49,798 bases of DNA, taken from NCBI GenBank assembly GCA_020847535.1, contig JADLBU010000096.1:1-49798 (forward strand). Reading direction: 5' to 3'. Below, in pieces: positions 40,730 to 49,798 of this stretch. Positions within the stretch are counted from its first letter, which is position 1, and every line of letters starts with the position of its first letter. The notes under the pieces were generated by a model. It was not told where the DNA came from and made no database searches. It saw only the letters and a program-made list of their open reading frames with translations. A program made the position numbers and the translations under genes. The DNA comes from Phycisphaerales bacterium. GTDB lineage: Bacteria; Planctomycetota; Phycisphaerae; Phycisphaerales; UBA1924.

Positions 40730-42823
40730 TCACCGCCTTCTGCGTGTCGATGCGATCGGACGATTTTCGAGGCGATCAAGAATCTGCAAGAACCTTGGGC
40801 GATTCTTGTATCGCTCCCCGATCTGCTGAAGCAACTGTGACCATTCTTCTCCACGATTGAGTGTGTTCATCATCGGCCGCATTTGCCGGAGGTAGGACGC
40901 CACCGCCTCGTATGCACGCACGCTGGCGTGGACGAGGTGCTGATCGATCTGCTCGCGGTAGATTTCCACGGCACGATCCGGGTGCGACGGGCCGACAGCC
41001 TCTGCGACTCGATCAGGGATGCCAGATACATCCCAGCCGATGCCGTGCAGCCGAGACGCCGTTTTGTCGGAACGATACTGCTCGTACCACCGGAGTGCAT
41101 CGTCCGGGCGTTTGTCGGCGATCGCCATTTCGATGAGGACGCCGAAGTGGGGGTGGGGTGGTTTGGGTCGTTCTTCACGACGACGCCGGAGGAGCATCAG
41201 GTATTCTGGCGTCGGGAGCGGCCAATGACCTTCCGAGTTGTCGCGTCGCCGTTCGCTTCGGAGTGCGGCCGAGCGGACGGGCGCGATACCTGTTTCCAAG
41301 AATTGCGTGGCGAACTCGCAAACCGCCTTCTGGCAACCCGCCTTGTCGGCGGCGATCATCAATTCCTGAAAGAGTTCACGGCTGGGCCGCTCGAAGAAAG
41401 CATGCGCTACGTGCGCAGCTACAGTGTCCCACTGGTCACGCTTCCGCGCGAGATCGCACAACTGCCCTGCCAAGTTCATGGCGATACCGGGCAGGCTACG
41501 GGCGGTTTTCGCGATCCCCTCGCCCGCCCATCGCCTGACCTCGTCATCCTGCCCGCGTTGATTCAAGCGCCGAACAAGGCGCTCATAGCTGCCGGTAATC
41601 CGGGCTTCCTTCTTATAGAGAGATAGCGCCTCATCGCCGCGAGCCGCGTGCTCCAAGGCTGTTCCGAGCCAGCTTGTAAGCCGGTCACGCTCATAGTTGC
41701 GATGAAAACCGTCCAGCCCGATGTCGTGATCGTCGGCGGAGGCTCGTTGCTTCGTCGCGGCGTTGGCCAGTCGACGGAACAACTGATCCGCAACGGCCGA
41801 CCAATCCTCGGGCCTGTGCTCCGCGTTCACAACCGCGCCGGCGGCATCCCCAACGATGTCGAGATCGTCCCTGAGGCACGCATCAATCGCATAAAGCAAC
41901 CGCTGTTCCGTCGAGAGACTCGATCGTGCCAGTGCGCCAAAGACGATGGGCATGCATCGCCCCAAATCCGCTGCTGTTTCTCCTTCGTCGTTGGATGTTT
42001 CAATCTGCGTCAGTCCACGTTCGAGCAGTTCTTCCCCGAGTTCGACAACCGCATCGGCAAGCCCCAGGTCCATGAGCCGCTTCAGCAGCCGCTGAAGCTT
42101 GGTGTAGCTGGGGATTTGACCCTCGCCCGTCCAGTTGTTGCGCCAGGCTTCGAGCCCGGTCACCCGCCGCAGTTCCTTCCGCGCCTGTGCGATCAGACGC
42201 GATGCATCGCCTTGGCCGAGAATGAGCCGGCCCTGGACTTCCTCTCTAACGTCATCGGATTGATCGGCGAGCAGGCTGATCAGATCCACCAGTTGCTCGT
42301 GACTCTTGGCGCGAAGCTGGGGCTGGAAGTCCTTGCTTTCACCGTGGGCTACGCGACGGTCCGTCGGCGCCTGTCCGGAATCCGCGTCGCTAGTCCAATC
42401 ATCATCACGGGCTGCTTCGCGAGCCAGATCAGCCCATCGCCGGTCATCGGCATCGGCCATCGGGGTGGTTTCGCTTCGGCCGAGGCGATCGAGGTATTCC
42501 GCCACGACGGCGACGGCGTGCTTGCAACCGCTTGCACCAACTGGACAAGTACAGACGGAAGAAAGCAGGGGCTCGCCGTGCGCGGGCTCGTCTTGCAGCC
42601 GCACCGAAACGCTGTAAGCATCGCTCCCCATCACGGTTGCCAGCAGTCGGTGATCCGGCGTGATCGCCAGATCCGTCACTCGGCGCTGCCGCTGCTAGAC
42701 GCGACCGCGCGATGCCGACCGATCGCCGGCCCAATCTTCAACATCGCTCCAGGTGATTCGAGCCCATCGGGGATCGCGCCTGTGCTCTGCGGACGTGGAG
42801 TTCTTCCGTCGCGCCTTGGCCAT
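40730..42823 (-). pseudogene. SWIM zinc-finger protein, interrupted by in-frame TAG
   Basis: The gene begins at ATG 42823 (MAKARRKNSTSAEHRRDPRW), preceded by GAGGAGCGGTG. It reads 'ITWSDVEDWAGDRSASRGRV', then TAG 42697-42695, and continues in the same frame with QRQRRVTDLAITPD to the end at 40730. TAY instead of TAG would give the expected GRVYQRQRRV. The SWIM finger is C-T-C-P-V-G-x-x-G-C-K-H in SSVCTCPVGASGCKHAVAV. The large C-terminal part is rich in helical repeats. A restart at GTG 42679 would omit only the first 48 residues, so a partly working product is possible. The gene lies 32 nt after the second Mn permease on the same strand. SWIM proteins often bind DNA or proteins, but this one's role is unknown. 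Confidence 0.8.
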
Positions 42824-42855
42824 CACCGCTCCTCGGCATGGTGCGATCAAGAATA

Positions 42856-43713
42856 TCATTCGACCACTGACGAGGACCACGCTCCATGGCGCAACCAGAG
42901 CCCGCGTTTGGGGGCCAGCACCATCGCGGCAACGAAGACCAGCGCCTGCACGAGCACGATGCACGCCCCTGTCGCGCCATTGAGGAAGAAGCTCACGTAC
43001 GTGCCGGTCACAGCGCTTCCCGTCGCGGCCACGACAGCGATCAGCAGCATCCGGTCGAAGCGGTCGCTCAGGAGATAGGCGATGCACCCGGGAGTAATCA
43101 GCATGGCGACCGTGAGAATGATCCCGACCGCCTGCAGGGCCGCCACGATTGTTGCCGAGAGCAGCCCCAGCAGGAGGTAGTGCAGCACGGTCGTGTTGAG
43201 GCCGACGGCACGCGCCTGGTTGGCATCGAACAGGAACAGCAGCAGGTCCTTGCGTTTCATCACCACGATCGCCAGCGTGACGCCGGCGGAGATCACCGCC
43301 TGGATCATGTCGCTGCGCTCGATGCCCAGCAGGCTGCCGAAAAGAACGTGGTTCAGATGGACGTCCGTTTCCACCTTCGTGAACATGACCAATCCCAGCG
43401 CGAACAAGCCCGTGAACACGACGCCCATGACCGCATCCTCCTTGATGCGGCTGTGGCTCTTGATCCACCCGGTTCCGCCCGCGCACAACAGCCCGGCGAC
43501 GAAAGCGCCCGGCGCAAGGGGCAGACCGATCATGTAGGCCAGCACGATCCCGGGCAGCACGGCGTGACTGATCGCATCGCCCATGAGCGACCAGCCCTTG
43601 AGCACGAGGTAGCACGACAGCACCGCGCAAACCGCACCGATCAAGGCGGCGATCAGCATGGCCTCGACCATGAAGCCGTACTGGAACGGTTCAAGGAGCC
43701 TTGCCACGATCAT
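42856..43713 (-). CDS. Metal (Mn/Fe/Zn) ABC transporter permease 2
   Basis: 285 residues from ATG 43713, which overlaps the stop of permease 1 by 4 nt (ATGA). It has 7-8 membrane helices and the ABC-3 (ZnuB/SitD) signatures: '[19 protein letters not shown]', 'IKSHSRIKEDAVMGVVFTG', 'HVLFGSLLGIERSDMIQAV' and 'DRFDRMLLIAVVAATGSAV'. It probably pairs with permease 1 to make the membrane channel for Mn, as in SitC/SitD. The SWIM zinc-finger gene follows 32 nt downstream and may be co-transcribed. Confidence 0.92.
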   Translation of the reverse strand: MIVARLLEPFQYGFMVEAMLIAALIGAVCAVLSCYLVLKGWSLMGDAISHAVLPGIVLAYMIGLPLAPGAFVAGLLCAGGTGWIKSHSRIKEDAVMGVVFTGLFALGLVMFTKVETDVHLNHVLFGSLLGIERSDMIQAVISAGVTLAIVVMKRKDLLLFLFDANQARAVGLNTTVLHYLLLGLLSATIVAALQAVGIILTVAMLITPGCIAYLLSDRFDRMLLIAVVAATGSAVTGTYVSFFLNGATGACIVLVQALVFVAAMVLAPKRGLWLRHGAWSSSVVE

Positions 43714-44612
43714 CGGGTTGCCTCCGTCACGAGCGTCGTGGCGGCATCCGGGCCGGAGCGTGCCGCGGCGGAAGACCGTGCCCTTATGCGGCTGGCCACG
43801 ATGCCGTGCTTGGGAGCAAAGGCAAGCGCCAGCAGGAAGATGCCCGCCTGGAGCACGACGATGCACCCACCCGTCGAGCCGTTGAGGAAGTAGCTCCCGT
43901 ACGCCCCGGTCACGCTGGTGAGCACGCCCATGACGCTGGCGATCACCATCATCCGGCCGAAGCGATCCGTGAGCAGGTAGGCCGTCGCGCCCGGCGTGAC
44001 GAGCATGGCGACCACCAGGCAGGCGCCGACGGCCTGCAGCGCCGCCACCGCCGTCGCCGCCAGGAGCGTGAGCAGCGTGAGGTGCAGCAGCGTCGTGTTC
44101 AACCCGATGGCGCGGGCCTGGTTGGGATCGAACGCGAACAGGAGCAGGTCCTTCCACTTCAGCGCCAGCACGACGAGCGTGATCCCCGAGATGATGAGCG
44201 TCTGGACGATGTCGGCGTTGGCGATCCCGAGGATGTTCCCGAAGACGATTGTCTTGAGGCTGATGTTGCTCGGGTAGAGCGAGATCAGCAGCACGCCGGC
44301 CGCGAAGAAGGTGGTGAACACGATGCCGATGGTCGCATCCTCGCGGATACGTGTCCTGGACTTGATGAATCCCATCGCCAGCGCCGCCAGCATGCCGCTG
44401 ACGAAGGCCCCGAGCGCGAACGGCAACCCAAGCAGGTACGAGATCGACACGCCCGGAACGACGGCGTGCGAGAGGGCATCACCCATCAGCGACCAGCCCT
44501 TGAGCGTCACGAAGCACGACAGCAGCGCGCACACGCCGCCGATGAACCCGCTGACGAGGATGGCCTTCACCATGTACTCGTAGTGGAATGGTGTCAGGAG
44601 GTGCTCGATCAT
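43710..44612 (-). CDS. Metal (Mn/Fe/Zn) ABC transporter permease 1
   Basis: 300 residues from ATG 44612, overlapping the ATPase stop by 4 nt. ABC-3 family permease with '[18 protein letters not shown]', '[16 protein letters not shown]' and [20 protein letters not shown], and the C-terminal helices after DRFGRMM. The last 30 residues ([21 protein letters not shown]) are a hydrophilic tail. Paralogous to permease 2; two different permease subunits in one operon fit the SitABCD/MntABCD layout. Confidence 0.92.
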   Translation of the reverse strand: MIEHLLTPFHYEYMVKAILVSGFIGGVCALLSCFVTLKGWSLMGDALSHAVVPGVSISYLLGLPFALGAFVSGMLAALAMGFIKSRTRIREDATIGIVFTTFFAAGVLLISLYPSNISLKTIVFGNILGIANADIVQTLIISGITLVVLALKWKDLLLFAFDPNQARAIGLNTTLLHLTLLTLLAATAVAALQAVGACLVVAMLVTPGATAYLLTDRFGRMMVIASVMGVLTSVTGAYGSYFLNGSTGGCIVVLQAGIFLLALAFAPKHGIVASRIRARSSAAARSGPDAATTLVTEATR

Positions 44613-45484
44613 CGCGGGCCCTCATCGGAGGGTTGGCGGCCGTGAACCCGGGCGGGCCTTCCGTCCTGGTCGAAGACCAGGGCGCCCTCGTCGTCGGTCA
44701 GCACGTGGAACTCGTTGGCACGCGCGCCGGGTGTATCGGTGTGGTCGAAGCGGACGTTGCGCAGCGCGCCGCCGAAGGCCTGCGTGAGATTGGCTTCGGT
44801 AAACGTCGTGGCGGTCGGGCCGGCGGCGAGCACCGTGCGGTTGATGATCACGCACTCATCGCAGAACTCCGGCACCGAGCCGAGGTCGTGCGTGGAAACG
44901 AGCACGATGTGGCCCTCGTCGCGCAGCTCGCGCAGCAGGTCGATGATCGCCGCCTCGGTCTTGACATCGACCCCCGTGAACGGCTCGTCGAGCAGCATGA
45001 GCCGGCCCTTCTGGGCCAGCGCCCGTGCAAGGAACACCCGCTTCTTCTGCCCCCCCGAGAGCTCCCCGATCTGGCGGTCCTTGAAGTCGAGCATCTGCAC
45101 GCGATCCAGGCTCCGGCTCGCGATCTCCTTGTCGTGCCGACGCGGCATGCGCAACAGGTTCATGTACCCGTAGCGTCCCATGAGCACAACGTCCCACACG
45201 CTGACCGGGAAGGCCCAGTCGACATCCTCCGACTGCGGCACGTAGGCGACCCAGTTGCGCTTGTGCGCGGCGCGGACGGGTTCCCCGCCGATGCGCACCG
45301 TGCCCCGCATCGGACGGACGAAGCCCATGATCGCCTTGAAGAGCGTGGACTTGCCGCTTCCGTTCACGCCGACCAGCGCGCAGATGGTGCCGGGATTGAG
45401 CTTGAAACTGGCGTCGCGCAGCGCGACATGGCCGTTGGCGTAGGCGACGGTGACGCCGCGGACGGTGAGGTTCAGGTCGGACAT
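44609..45484 (-). CDS. Mn-type ABC transporter ATP-binding subunit
   Basis: 291 residues from ATG 45484. Walker A is GVNGSGKST at about residues 39-47, the Q-loop lies in [10 protein letters not shown], the signature is '[15 protein letters not shown]', Walker B is [12 protein letters not shown] and the switch histidine is in VSTHDLGSV. The motif '[19 protein letters not shown]' is typical of the Mn/Zn (SitB/MntA) branch of ABC ATPases. The C-terminal 60 residues extend beyond the ATPase core. The gene lies 23 nt after the binding protein gene and overlaps permease 1 by 4 nt. Confidence 0.94.
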   Translation of the reverse strand: MSDLNLTVRGVTVAYANGHVALRDASFKLNPGTICALVGVNGSGKSTLFKAIMGFVRPMRGTVRIGGEPVRAAHKRNWVAYVPQSEDVDWAFPVSVWDVVLMGRYGYMNLLRMPRRHDKEIASRSLDRVQMLDFKDRQIGELSGGQKKRVFLARALAQKGRLMLLDEPFTGVDVKTEAAIIDLLRELRDEGHIVLVSTHDLGSVPEFCDECVIINRTVLAAGPTATTFTEANLTQAFGGALRNVRFDHTDTPGARANEFHVLTDDEGALVFDQDGRPARVHGRQPSDEGPR

Positions 45485-45507
45485 GCGCGGCCTTCTGAAA
45501 GCGGATG

Positions 45508-46620
45508 CTACTTCCTCTGAAAACCCGCCACGATCGTATCGGCGTTGTACGTGAGCACTCTGAGGTACGTCGGGGCATCACCGCCCTCGTCGGTGAGAGA
45601 GTCGACATAGAGCACACCCCCGTAGCGTGTCCCCGTCTCTTCGCACACCTGCAGCTGCGCCTTGGGGCTGATCGTGCTCTCCGAGAACGCGACCGGGATC
45701 CTGTGCTTGCGGACGGTCTCGATCACCTTCTGGACCTGCTGGGGTGTCCCTTCCTCGTCTGCGTTCACCGGCCAGAGAAACAGCTCCTTCATGTCGTAGT
45801 CGCGCGCCAGGTACGAGAACGCGCCCTCGCAACTGACCAGCCAGCGCTGATCCGCCGGGATCTCCGAGAGTCTTGCCTTCAGCGGCTGATCGACCGCCTT
45901 GATCTTCTCGCTGTAGGCGGACGCGTTGGCGGTGTACACTGCCGAGTTTGACGGATCCATCTCGACCAGCGCCTTGCGGATGTTCTCAACATAGATCAGC
46001 GCGTTCTTCGGCGACATCCACGAATGCGGGTTGGGCTTGCCGTTGTATGGGCCCTCGGCGATGCTGATCGGCTCGATCCCCTCGCTCAGGTCGACGCTCC
46101 TGACATCCTTCACCTTGCCCATGAATCGCTCGAACCAGCGCTCCAGGCCCATCCCGTTGCGCAGCACCAGGTCGGCCGACTGGGCCTTGACGATGTCCAG
46201 CGGCGTCGGCTCGTACTCGTGGATCTCCGCGCCGGGCTTGGTGATCGACTCGACGATCGCCTTGTCTCCCGCGACGTTCTGGGCCATGTCCTGCAGGATG
46301 GTGAAAGTGGTGACGATGCGCTTGATGCGAGCCTTGCCGTCCGCCGAGGCGGGGGAACGCTCACACCCGAACAGCCCGACAAGCCCGATCATCAAGACGC
46401 AAAGGAGCGGCAGACGCAGGAGGCTTCGGGCATGCGCACGCGGCGATGAACCGCCCGACCCGGTCGATCGACCAGGCCGCAGAGCACACGAGCCATCGAG
46501 AGCGTCCCGGGAAGCGCGGCGGCTGGTGATGCCTGCGCCGGGAACCAACGATCCCGATGGCCGTTCTATCGAACGATGGGCAAAGAGCGGTACCAGGGCC
46601 GCGTGGGGAGCCGCTTGCAT
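45508..46620 (-). CDS. Mn-type ABC transporter substrate-binding lipoprotein (SitA/MntC-like)
   Basis: 370 residues from ATG 46620, preceded by GGAG at 8 nt. The lipobox is LFGC at residues 83-86, giving a lipid-anchored protein, but the leader before it is unusually long (about 60 basic residues), so the true start may be later; TTG 46548 is the only other candidate before the helix. Candidate Mn ligands are in [23 protein letters not shown] and near [13 protein letters not shown], the His-His-Glu-Asp set of Mn/Fe-type proteins. The Glu in SCEGAFSY separates it from zinc-type ZnuA, which has His there. It is the first gene of a four-gene operon and lies opposite the DtxR-family regulator, with an operator-like palindrome between them. 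Confidence 0.9.
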   Translation of the reverse strand: MQAAPHAALVPLFAHRSIERPSGSLVPGAGITSRRASRDALDGSCALRPGRSTGSGGSSPRAHARSLLRLPLLCVLMIGLVGLFGCERSPASADGKARIKRIVTTFTILQDMAQNVAGDKAIVESITKPGAEIHEYEPTPLDIVKAQSADLVLRNGMGLERWFERFMGKVKDVRSVDLSEGIEPISIAEGPYNGKPNPHSWMSPKNALIYVENIRKALVEMDPSNSAVYTANASAYSEKIKAVDQPLKARLSEIPADQRWLVSCEGAFSYLARDYDMKELFLWPVNADEEGTPQQVQKVIETVRKHRIPVAFSESTISPKAQLQVCEETGTRYGGVLYVDSLTDEGGDAPTYLRVLTYNADTIVAGFQRK

Positions 46621-46651
46621 CAGACAATCTCCGTTGGACCGCGACAGGCCG

Positions 46652-46673
46652 AAAGTTTGAGTGCTCTAACTTT
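46652..46673. promoter_or_regulatory. Probable DtxR/MntR-type operator between divergent genes
   Basis: AAAGTTTGAG-TG-CTCTAACTTT is a 22-base palindrome with 9 of 10 arm bases matched. It lies in the short divergent interval between the Mn-binding lipoprotein gene (-, start 46620) and the DtxR-family regulator gene (+, start 46764). On the - strand a -35-like TTGATT and a -10-like TAAAGT lie near it, so bound regulator would block polymerase. Confidence 0.75.
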
Positions 46674-46763
46674 ATCGTTCGCCCTGTTGAAATCAAACCG
46701 CACACCGATCCAGCGCCGATCGCGTACGATGTCCCAATTCTCCCCCTTCCGGAGCCCCTTCCC

Positions 46764-47468
46764 TTGGCCACCGAGACTGTCGAGAACTACCTCAAGGCGA
46801 TCTACGCGCTGAGCCGCGAATCACCCACGGGAGAGGCCGCGATGACACGGATCGCGGCCATCGTCGGCGTCGCCACCGGCACCGCGACCGCGATGGTCAA
46901 GAAGCTCAAGGCCGCCCGACTCGTCCGCTACGAGCGGTTCGGCGGCGTCTCGCTTACATCCAAGGGAGAGAAGGCAGCGCTCGACATCCTGCGCCGGCAT
47001 CGCCTGGTCGAGACGTTCCTTGTACAGACCCTCAAGCTCGACTGGTCTCTCGTGCATGCCGAGGCCGAGCGGCTGGAGCACGCTGTCTCGCCGCTGGTGC
47101 TCGACGCCCTTGATCGGCACCTGGGTCACCCCACTTTCGATCCCCACGGCGACCCGATCCCCCGCGCCGATGGCGCGCTCGCTCAGCCGAACCTCGTGCC
47201 GCTCTCGCGGTGCAAAGCCGGGTCGCGCATCCGACTCGCCCGCGCACTCGATCAGCGGGAGGAGTCGCTGCGGTTCCTGCACCGGCATGGGCTCGAGATC
47301 GGCGCCCGCATCACGGTCGAGGCGGTCGAGCCGGGAGCCGGGACGATCGTGGTACACGTGGAGCGCGGGCAGACCATCTCGCTCAGCGACACGGCGGCGA
47401 GCCGGATGCTCGTCGAGCCGAACCCACCCGCCGCGAACTCCACTTCGCCCCGGCGAGCCCGGCTGTGA
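46764..47468 (+). CDS. DtxR-family metal-dependent regulator with FeoA-like domain
   Basis: 234 residues from TTG 46764, preceded by GGAG at about 10 nt; the longer frame from 46557 runs into the divergent promoter region and is unlikely. The winged helix is '[20 protein letters not shown]' and '[20 protein letters not shown]'. The metal and dimer domain follows with [14 protein letters not shown] and the conserved [12 protein letters not shown] loop. The C-terminal SH3-like FeoA domain starts near residue 150 ([14 protein letters not shown]). It probably represses the divergent Mn transporter genes when Mn or Fe is plentiful. A second, shorter regulator of the same family, MntR-like, lies at 10061. 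Confidence 0.9.
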   Translation: MATETVENYLKAIYALSRESPTGEAAMTRIAAIVGVATGTATAMVKKLKAARLVRYERFGGVSLTSKGEKAALDILRRHRLVETFLVQTLKLDWSLVHAEAERLEHAVSPLVLDALDRHLGHPTFDPHGDPIPRADGALAQPNLVPLSRCKAGSRIRLARALDQREESLRFLHRHGLEIGARITVEAVEPGAGTIVVHVERGQTISLSDTAASRMLVEPNPPAANSTSPRRARL

Positions 47469-47667
47469 CGGGGTAAAAAACAAGCCAAACAGCCACACGC
47501 CCGCACGCAGGACATCCCCCTTCCACCCGGATATCCTTGCTCCCCCCTGCGGTGGGCAGGGCTGGCCTGCGGTCCCGACCGTCTCCCTGACGGATCCCGT
47601 GCCCCAAGGCCTGTTCCGAAGCAAATCCAGCCGTCCGAGTAGTCCAGCACGAGTTTGGGAGCTCTCC

Positions 47668-49245
47668 GTGAAGATCAAGACCGACGAGATCGCCAGTGTC
47701 ATTCGCCAGGAAATCGAGCAGTATTCCAGCGATCTGGAGGTGTCCGAGGTCGGCCGCGTGGTCGAGATCGGTGACGGAATCGCCCGCATCTACGGCCTCT
47801 CCAAGGCCATGGCCGGCGAACTCCTCGAGTTCCAGACCGCCGATGGCGCGGTCATGGGCCAGGTCTTCAACCTCGAGCTCGACACCGTCGGCGCCGTCAT
47901 TTACGGCGATTACAAGGCCGTCAAGGAAGGCGACATGGTCAAGGCGACCGGTCGTCTGCTCGAGGTCCCCGTCGGGGAAGCCCTCCTCGGCCGCGTGGTC
48001 GACCCCCTCGGCCGCCCGCTGGATGACGCCGGCCCGATCAACGCCGCCGAGTTCCGCAAGGTCGACATCATCGCCCCCGGGATCGCCGAGCGCCAGCCCG
48101 TCCACGAGCCCCTCCAGACCGGCGTCAAGTCGGTCGATGCCATGATCCCCATCGGCCGCGGGCAGCGCGAGCTGATCATCGGGGACCGCAAGACCGGCAA
48201 GACCGCAGTCGCCCTCGATGCGATCATCAACCAGAAGCAGTACTGGGGCACCAAGGATGCGATCGTCTGCATCTACGTCGCGGTCGGCCAGAAGGAATCA
48301 ACGGTCGCCGCCGTCGTTGAGACCCTGAAGAAGAACGGCGCGATGGACTACACCATCGTCGTCAACGCCGGCTCATCCGCCCCGGCCCCGATGCAGTACA
48401 TCGCCCCCTACACCGGTTGCTCGATGGGCGAGTACTTCATGTGGCAGGGCAAGAACGCCGGCAAGACCCTCTCCGACGGCAAGGTGATGCCCAAGCACGC
48501 CCTGTGCATCTACGACGACCTCTCCAAGCAGGCGGTCGCGTATCGCCAGCTCTCCCTGCTCCTCCGCCGACCCCCGGGCCGCGAGGCGTATCCCGGCGAT
48601 GTGTTCTATCTCCACAGCCGCCTGCTCGAGCGCGCCACCAAGCTCTCCGATGAGAACGGCGCCGGCTCGCTGACCGCCCTCCCCGTCATCGAGACCATGG
48701 AAGGCGACGTCTCGGCGTACATCCCCACCAACGTGATCTCCATCACCGACGGCCAGATCTACCTCGAGCCCGAGCTCTTCTTCGCGGGCGTTCGCCCGGC
48801 GATCAACGTCGGTATCTCCGTCAGCCGAGTCGGCGGAAACGCCCAGGTGAAGGCGATGAAGAAGATCGCCGGCTCCCTGCGGCTTGACCTGGCCGCCGCC
48901 CGTGAACTCGAAGCGTTTGCCCAGCTCGGCACCGAGCTCGACAAGGCGACCCAACGCCAGCTCGATCGCGGCCGCCGCTTCGTCGAGCTCCTCAAGCAGG
49001 GCCAGTACACGCCCTTCCACATCGCCGACCAGGTCATCTCGATCTTCGCCGGCACCAAGGGCTTCCTCGACGATGTCCCGGTCCCCGCCGTCCGCCAGTT
49101 CGAGACCCAGCTTCTGGAGTCATTCCACGGCGCCAACAAGGGCCTGTGGGATGAGCTCAACGCCAAGAAGGCGCTGGATGCGGACCTGGAGAAGAAGCTG
49201 ACGGATGTCATCGGGAGCTTCAAGAGCAGCTTTAAGGCATCGTAA
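47668..49245 (+). CDS. atpA: F-type ATP synthase subunit alpha
   Basis: 525 residues from GTG 47668, preceded by GGGAG; the upstream frame has no matching sequence. The subunit forms half of the F1 hexamer and binds nucleotide without catalysis. The P-loop reads G172-D-R-K-T-G-K-T179; most bacterial alpha subunits have Q in place of K175. Other features are '[19 protein letters not shown]', '[18 protein letters not shown]', '[13 protein letters not shown]', the '[20 protein letters not shown]' segment and '[20 protein letters not shown]', all with the conserved Arg/Ser set. A strong terminator follows at 49273. No other atp gene is present, so it is not in a standard atpIBEFHAGDC operon here. 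Confidence 0.97.
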   Translation: MKIKTDEIASVIRQEIEQYSSDLEVSEVGRVVEIGDGIARIYGLSKAMAGELLEFQTADGAVMGQVFNLELDTVGAVIYGDYKAVKEGDMVKATGRLLEVPVGEALLGRVVDPLGRPLDDAGPINAAEFRKVDIIAPGIAERQPVHEPLQTGVKSVDAMIPIGRGQRELIIGDRKTGKTAVALDAIINQKQYWGTKDAIVCIYVAVGQKESTVAAVVETLKKNGAMDYTIVVNAGSSAPAPMQYIAPYTGCSMGEYFMWQGKNAGKTLSDGKVMPKHALCIYDDLSKQAVAYRQLSLLLRRPPGREAYPGDVFYLHSRLLERATKLSDENGAGSLTALPVIETMEGDVSAYIPTNVISITDGQIYLEPELFFAGVRPAINVGISVSRVGGNAQVKAMKKIAGSLRLDLAAARELEAFAQLGTELDKATQRQLDRGRRFVELLKQGQYTPFHIADQVISIFAGTKGFLDDVPVPAVRQFETQLLESFHGANKGLWDELNAKKALDADLEKKLTDVIGSFKSSFKAS

Positions 49246-49272
49246 GGCGACGCGACAGAAAGGCAGACCTGA

Positions 49273-49299
49273 AACCGGGCCGCAGAGGCCCGGTTTTTT
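49273..49299 (+). terminator. Rho-independent terminator after atpA
   Basis: AACCGGGCC and GGCCCGGTT form a perfect 9-bp stem around a 5-base loop, followed by TTTT within TTTTTTG. It begins 27 nt after the atpA stop. Confidence 0.92.
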
Positions 49300-49395
49300 G
49301 TTGTGACACGCGTCGTCATACCGCTCATGACCACCAAAGCATCCTTGTGCGACCGGAGCTGTAACATGCTGCCTGCGTCAACCCAGGGGCTATCA

Positions 49396-49677
49396 ATGCG
49401 CGGACACCTGGTGTACTGCTTTCGTTGTTGCGCGGCGTCATTCTCCGGCGCCTTGGGCGCATCGGCCGGGTTCGCCGGCGCCCAGTGCGGAACATCGGTG
49501 CTGTGGCACAACGGCGGGATCGCGACAACCATGCTCGCGAGCGACACCAGACTGTACGCGGCCGGGCCGAACCAGCTTCGGATCCTCGACATGACCGATC
49601 CGGCTGTGCCGGTGGAGCTCTCGACGTACATCGTCGATGGCAAGCCGCGCGTGATGGATCGCGGCGGCAGATACTAA
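49396..49677 (+). pseudogene. LVIVD-repeat-like secreted protein, truncated
   Basis: From ATG 49396 there is a signal peptide (SFSGALGASAGFAGAQ) and then 'LWHNGGIATTMLASDTRLYA' and NQLRILDMTDPAVPVELSTY, the start of an LVIVD-type propeller that normally runs for several hundred residues. The frame stops at TAA 49677 after only 93 residues, in the short stretch before an IS630-like transposase, so the rest was probably displaced by insertion of that element. IS630 elements insert at TA, and TA occurs at the break. Confidence 0.7.
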
Positions 49678-49693
49678 TCAGGCCAATATTTGT

Positions 49694-49721
49694 TTGACTA
49701 TTTGCAATCCCGCGGTATGTT
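49694..49721 (+). promoter_or_regulatory. Promoter-like site before the IS630 transposase
   Basis: TTGACT (49694-49699) and TATGTT (49716-49721) are separated by 16 bases, a good sigma-70-type layout, and lie 6 nt before the transposase ATG at 49727. A leaderless or short-leader transcript would result. Confidence 0.5.
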
Positions 49722-49726
49722 GACGG

Positions 49727-49798
49727 ATGCCCAAGCCCGACGCCCGGAGGCTGCCGCCCGAAGCCCAGGAAGACCTGCGGCGGCGGGTTGTCGCCGCC
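49727..49798 (+). mobile_element. IS630-family transposase, N-terminal fragment (cut by window edge)
   Basis: 24 codons from ATG 49727 give MPKPDARRLPPEAQEDLRRR followed by VVAA, the usual start of IS630-family transposases before the HTH. The rest runs off the window. Together with the transposase C-terminus at 3-125 on the same strand, this suggests that the window or contig ends in copies of the same repeat. Confidence 0.8.

Noticed and set aside
41648..43078. + strand frame of 476 residues over the SWIM gene
   Set aside because: Antisense to the SWIM gene; no domain or signal seen.
46557..46763. Longer N-terminus of the DtxR-family regulator
   Set aside because: It would cover the operator and promoter of the divergent gene and contains no conserved sequence; TTG 46764 has a ribosome site and fits family length.

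Overview
The window looks like chromosomal DNA from a high-GC planctomycete, most likely of the Phycisphaerae. The main evidence is a set of large secreted proteins ending in a paired, calcium-loop (dockerin-like) module that finishes in Gly-Cys. Further support comes from a PVC-type heme-binding CxxCH protein with a propeller and HEAT repeats, a planctomycete-style pseudopilin, a small membrane protein with a CGYxL/CPECG zinc ribbon, and short GGCA/TGCC palindromes scattered in and between genes. Taxonomy is inferred from gene content only; there is no rRNA in the window.

Layout. Both edges are fragments of IS630-family transposases on the + strand: a C-terminus at 3-125 and an N-terminus from 49727, the latter next to a truncated LVIVD-type gene. 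From the left come a CoA-transferase A subunit carrying an in-frame palindromic insertion, a secreted SUMF1-like protein, and a dockerin-like protein broken by one TGA. These are followed by transketolase, dnaN, an ABC exporter, an MntR-like regulator, ilvE with a strong terminator, a Fic protein and pyruvate kinase. At 14.4-29.8 kb lie a pseudopilin, a membrane zinc-ribbon protein, an M16 peptidase, the PVC heme protein and three large secreted dockerin-like proteins, most on the - strand. At 30-38 kb are an amidohydrolase remnant, a PadR/permease-prefix pair with a clear promoter-operator, a GNAT enzyme, a frameshifted secreted protein, an FkbM methyltransferase, a TsaC/Sua5 enzyme, a Gdx/SugE guanidinium exporter behind a guanidine-II (mini-ykkC) riboswitch, isocitrate dehydrogenase and a caspase-like protease. 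From 38.6 kb there are tRNA-Ser(GGA), a pRiA4b ORF-3-like gene and decayed cas4/cas1 fragments in inverted orientation. A SWIM zinc-finger gene broken by TAG follows, then a four-gene Mn-type ABC transport operon (- strand) divergent from a DtxR-family regulator, with a 22-bp palindrome between them. atpA with its own terminator comes last.

How the genes work together. Three local regulatory circuits can be read from the DNA. PadR probably represses its own promoter. Guanidine probably switches on its exporter through the riboswitch. The DtxR-family regulator probably controls the Mn transporter through the palindrome. The housekeeping genes (tkt, pyk, icd, ilvE, dnaN, atpA) are intact. Several accessory genes carry single lesions (TGA at 3172, TAG at 12023, a one-base loss near 32103, TAG at 42695), so either accessory content is decaying here or the assembly has point errors. 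TGA and TAG both end intact core genes here, so codon reassignment is unlikely. I see no clearly new complete system. The best leads are the riboswitch-exporter pair, the cas4/cas1 wreck, the palindrome-containing gene insertions and the Gly-Cys-ending dockerin-like module.
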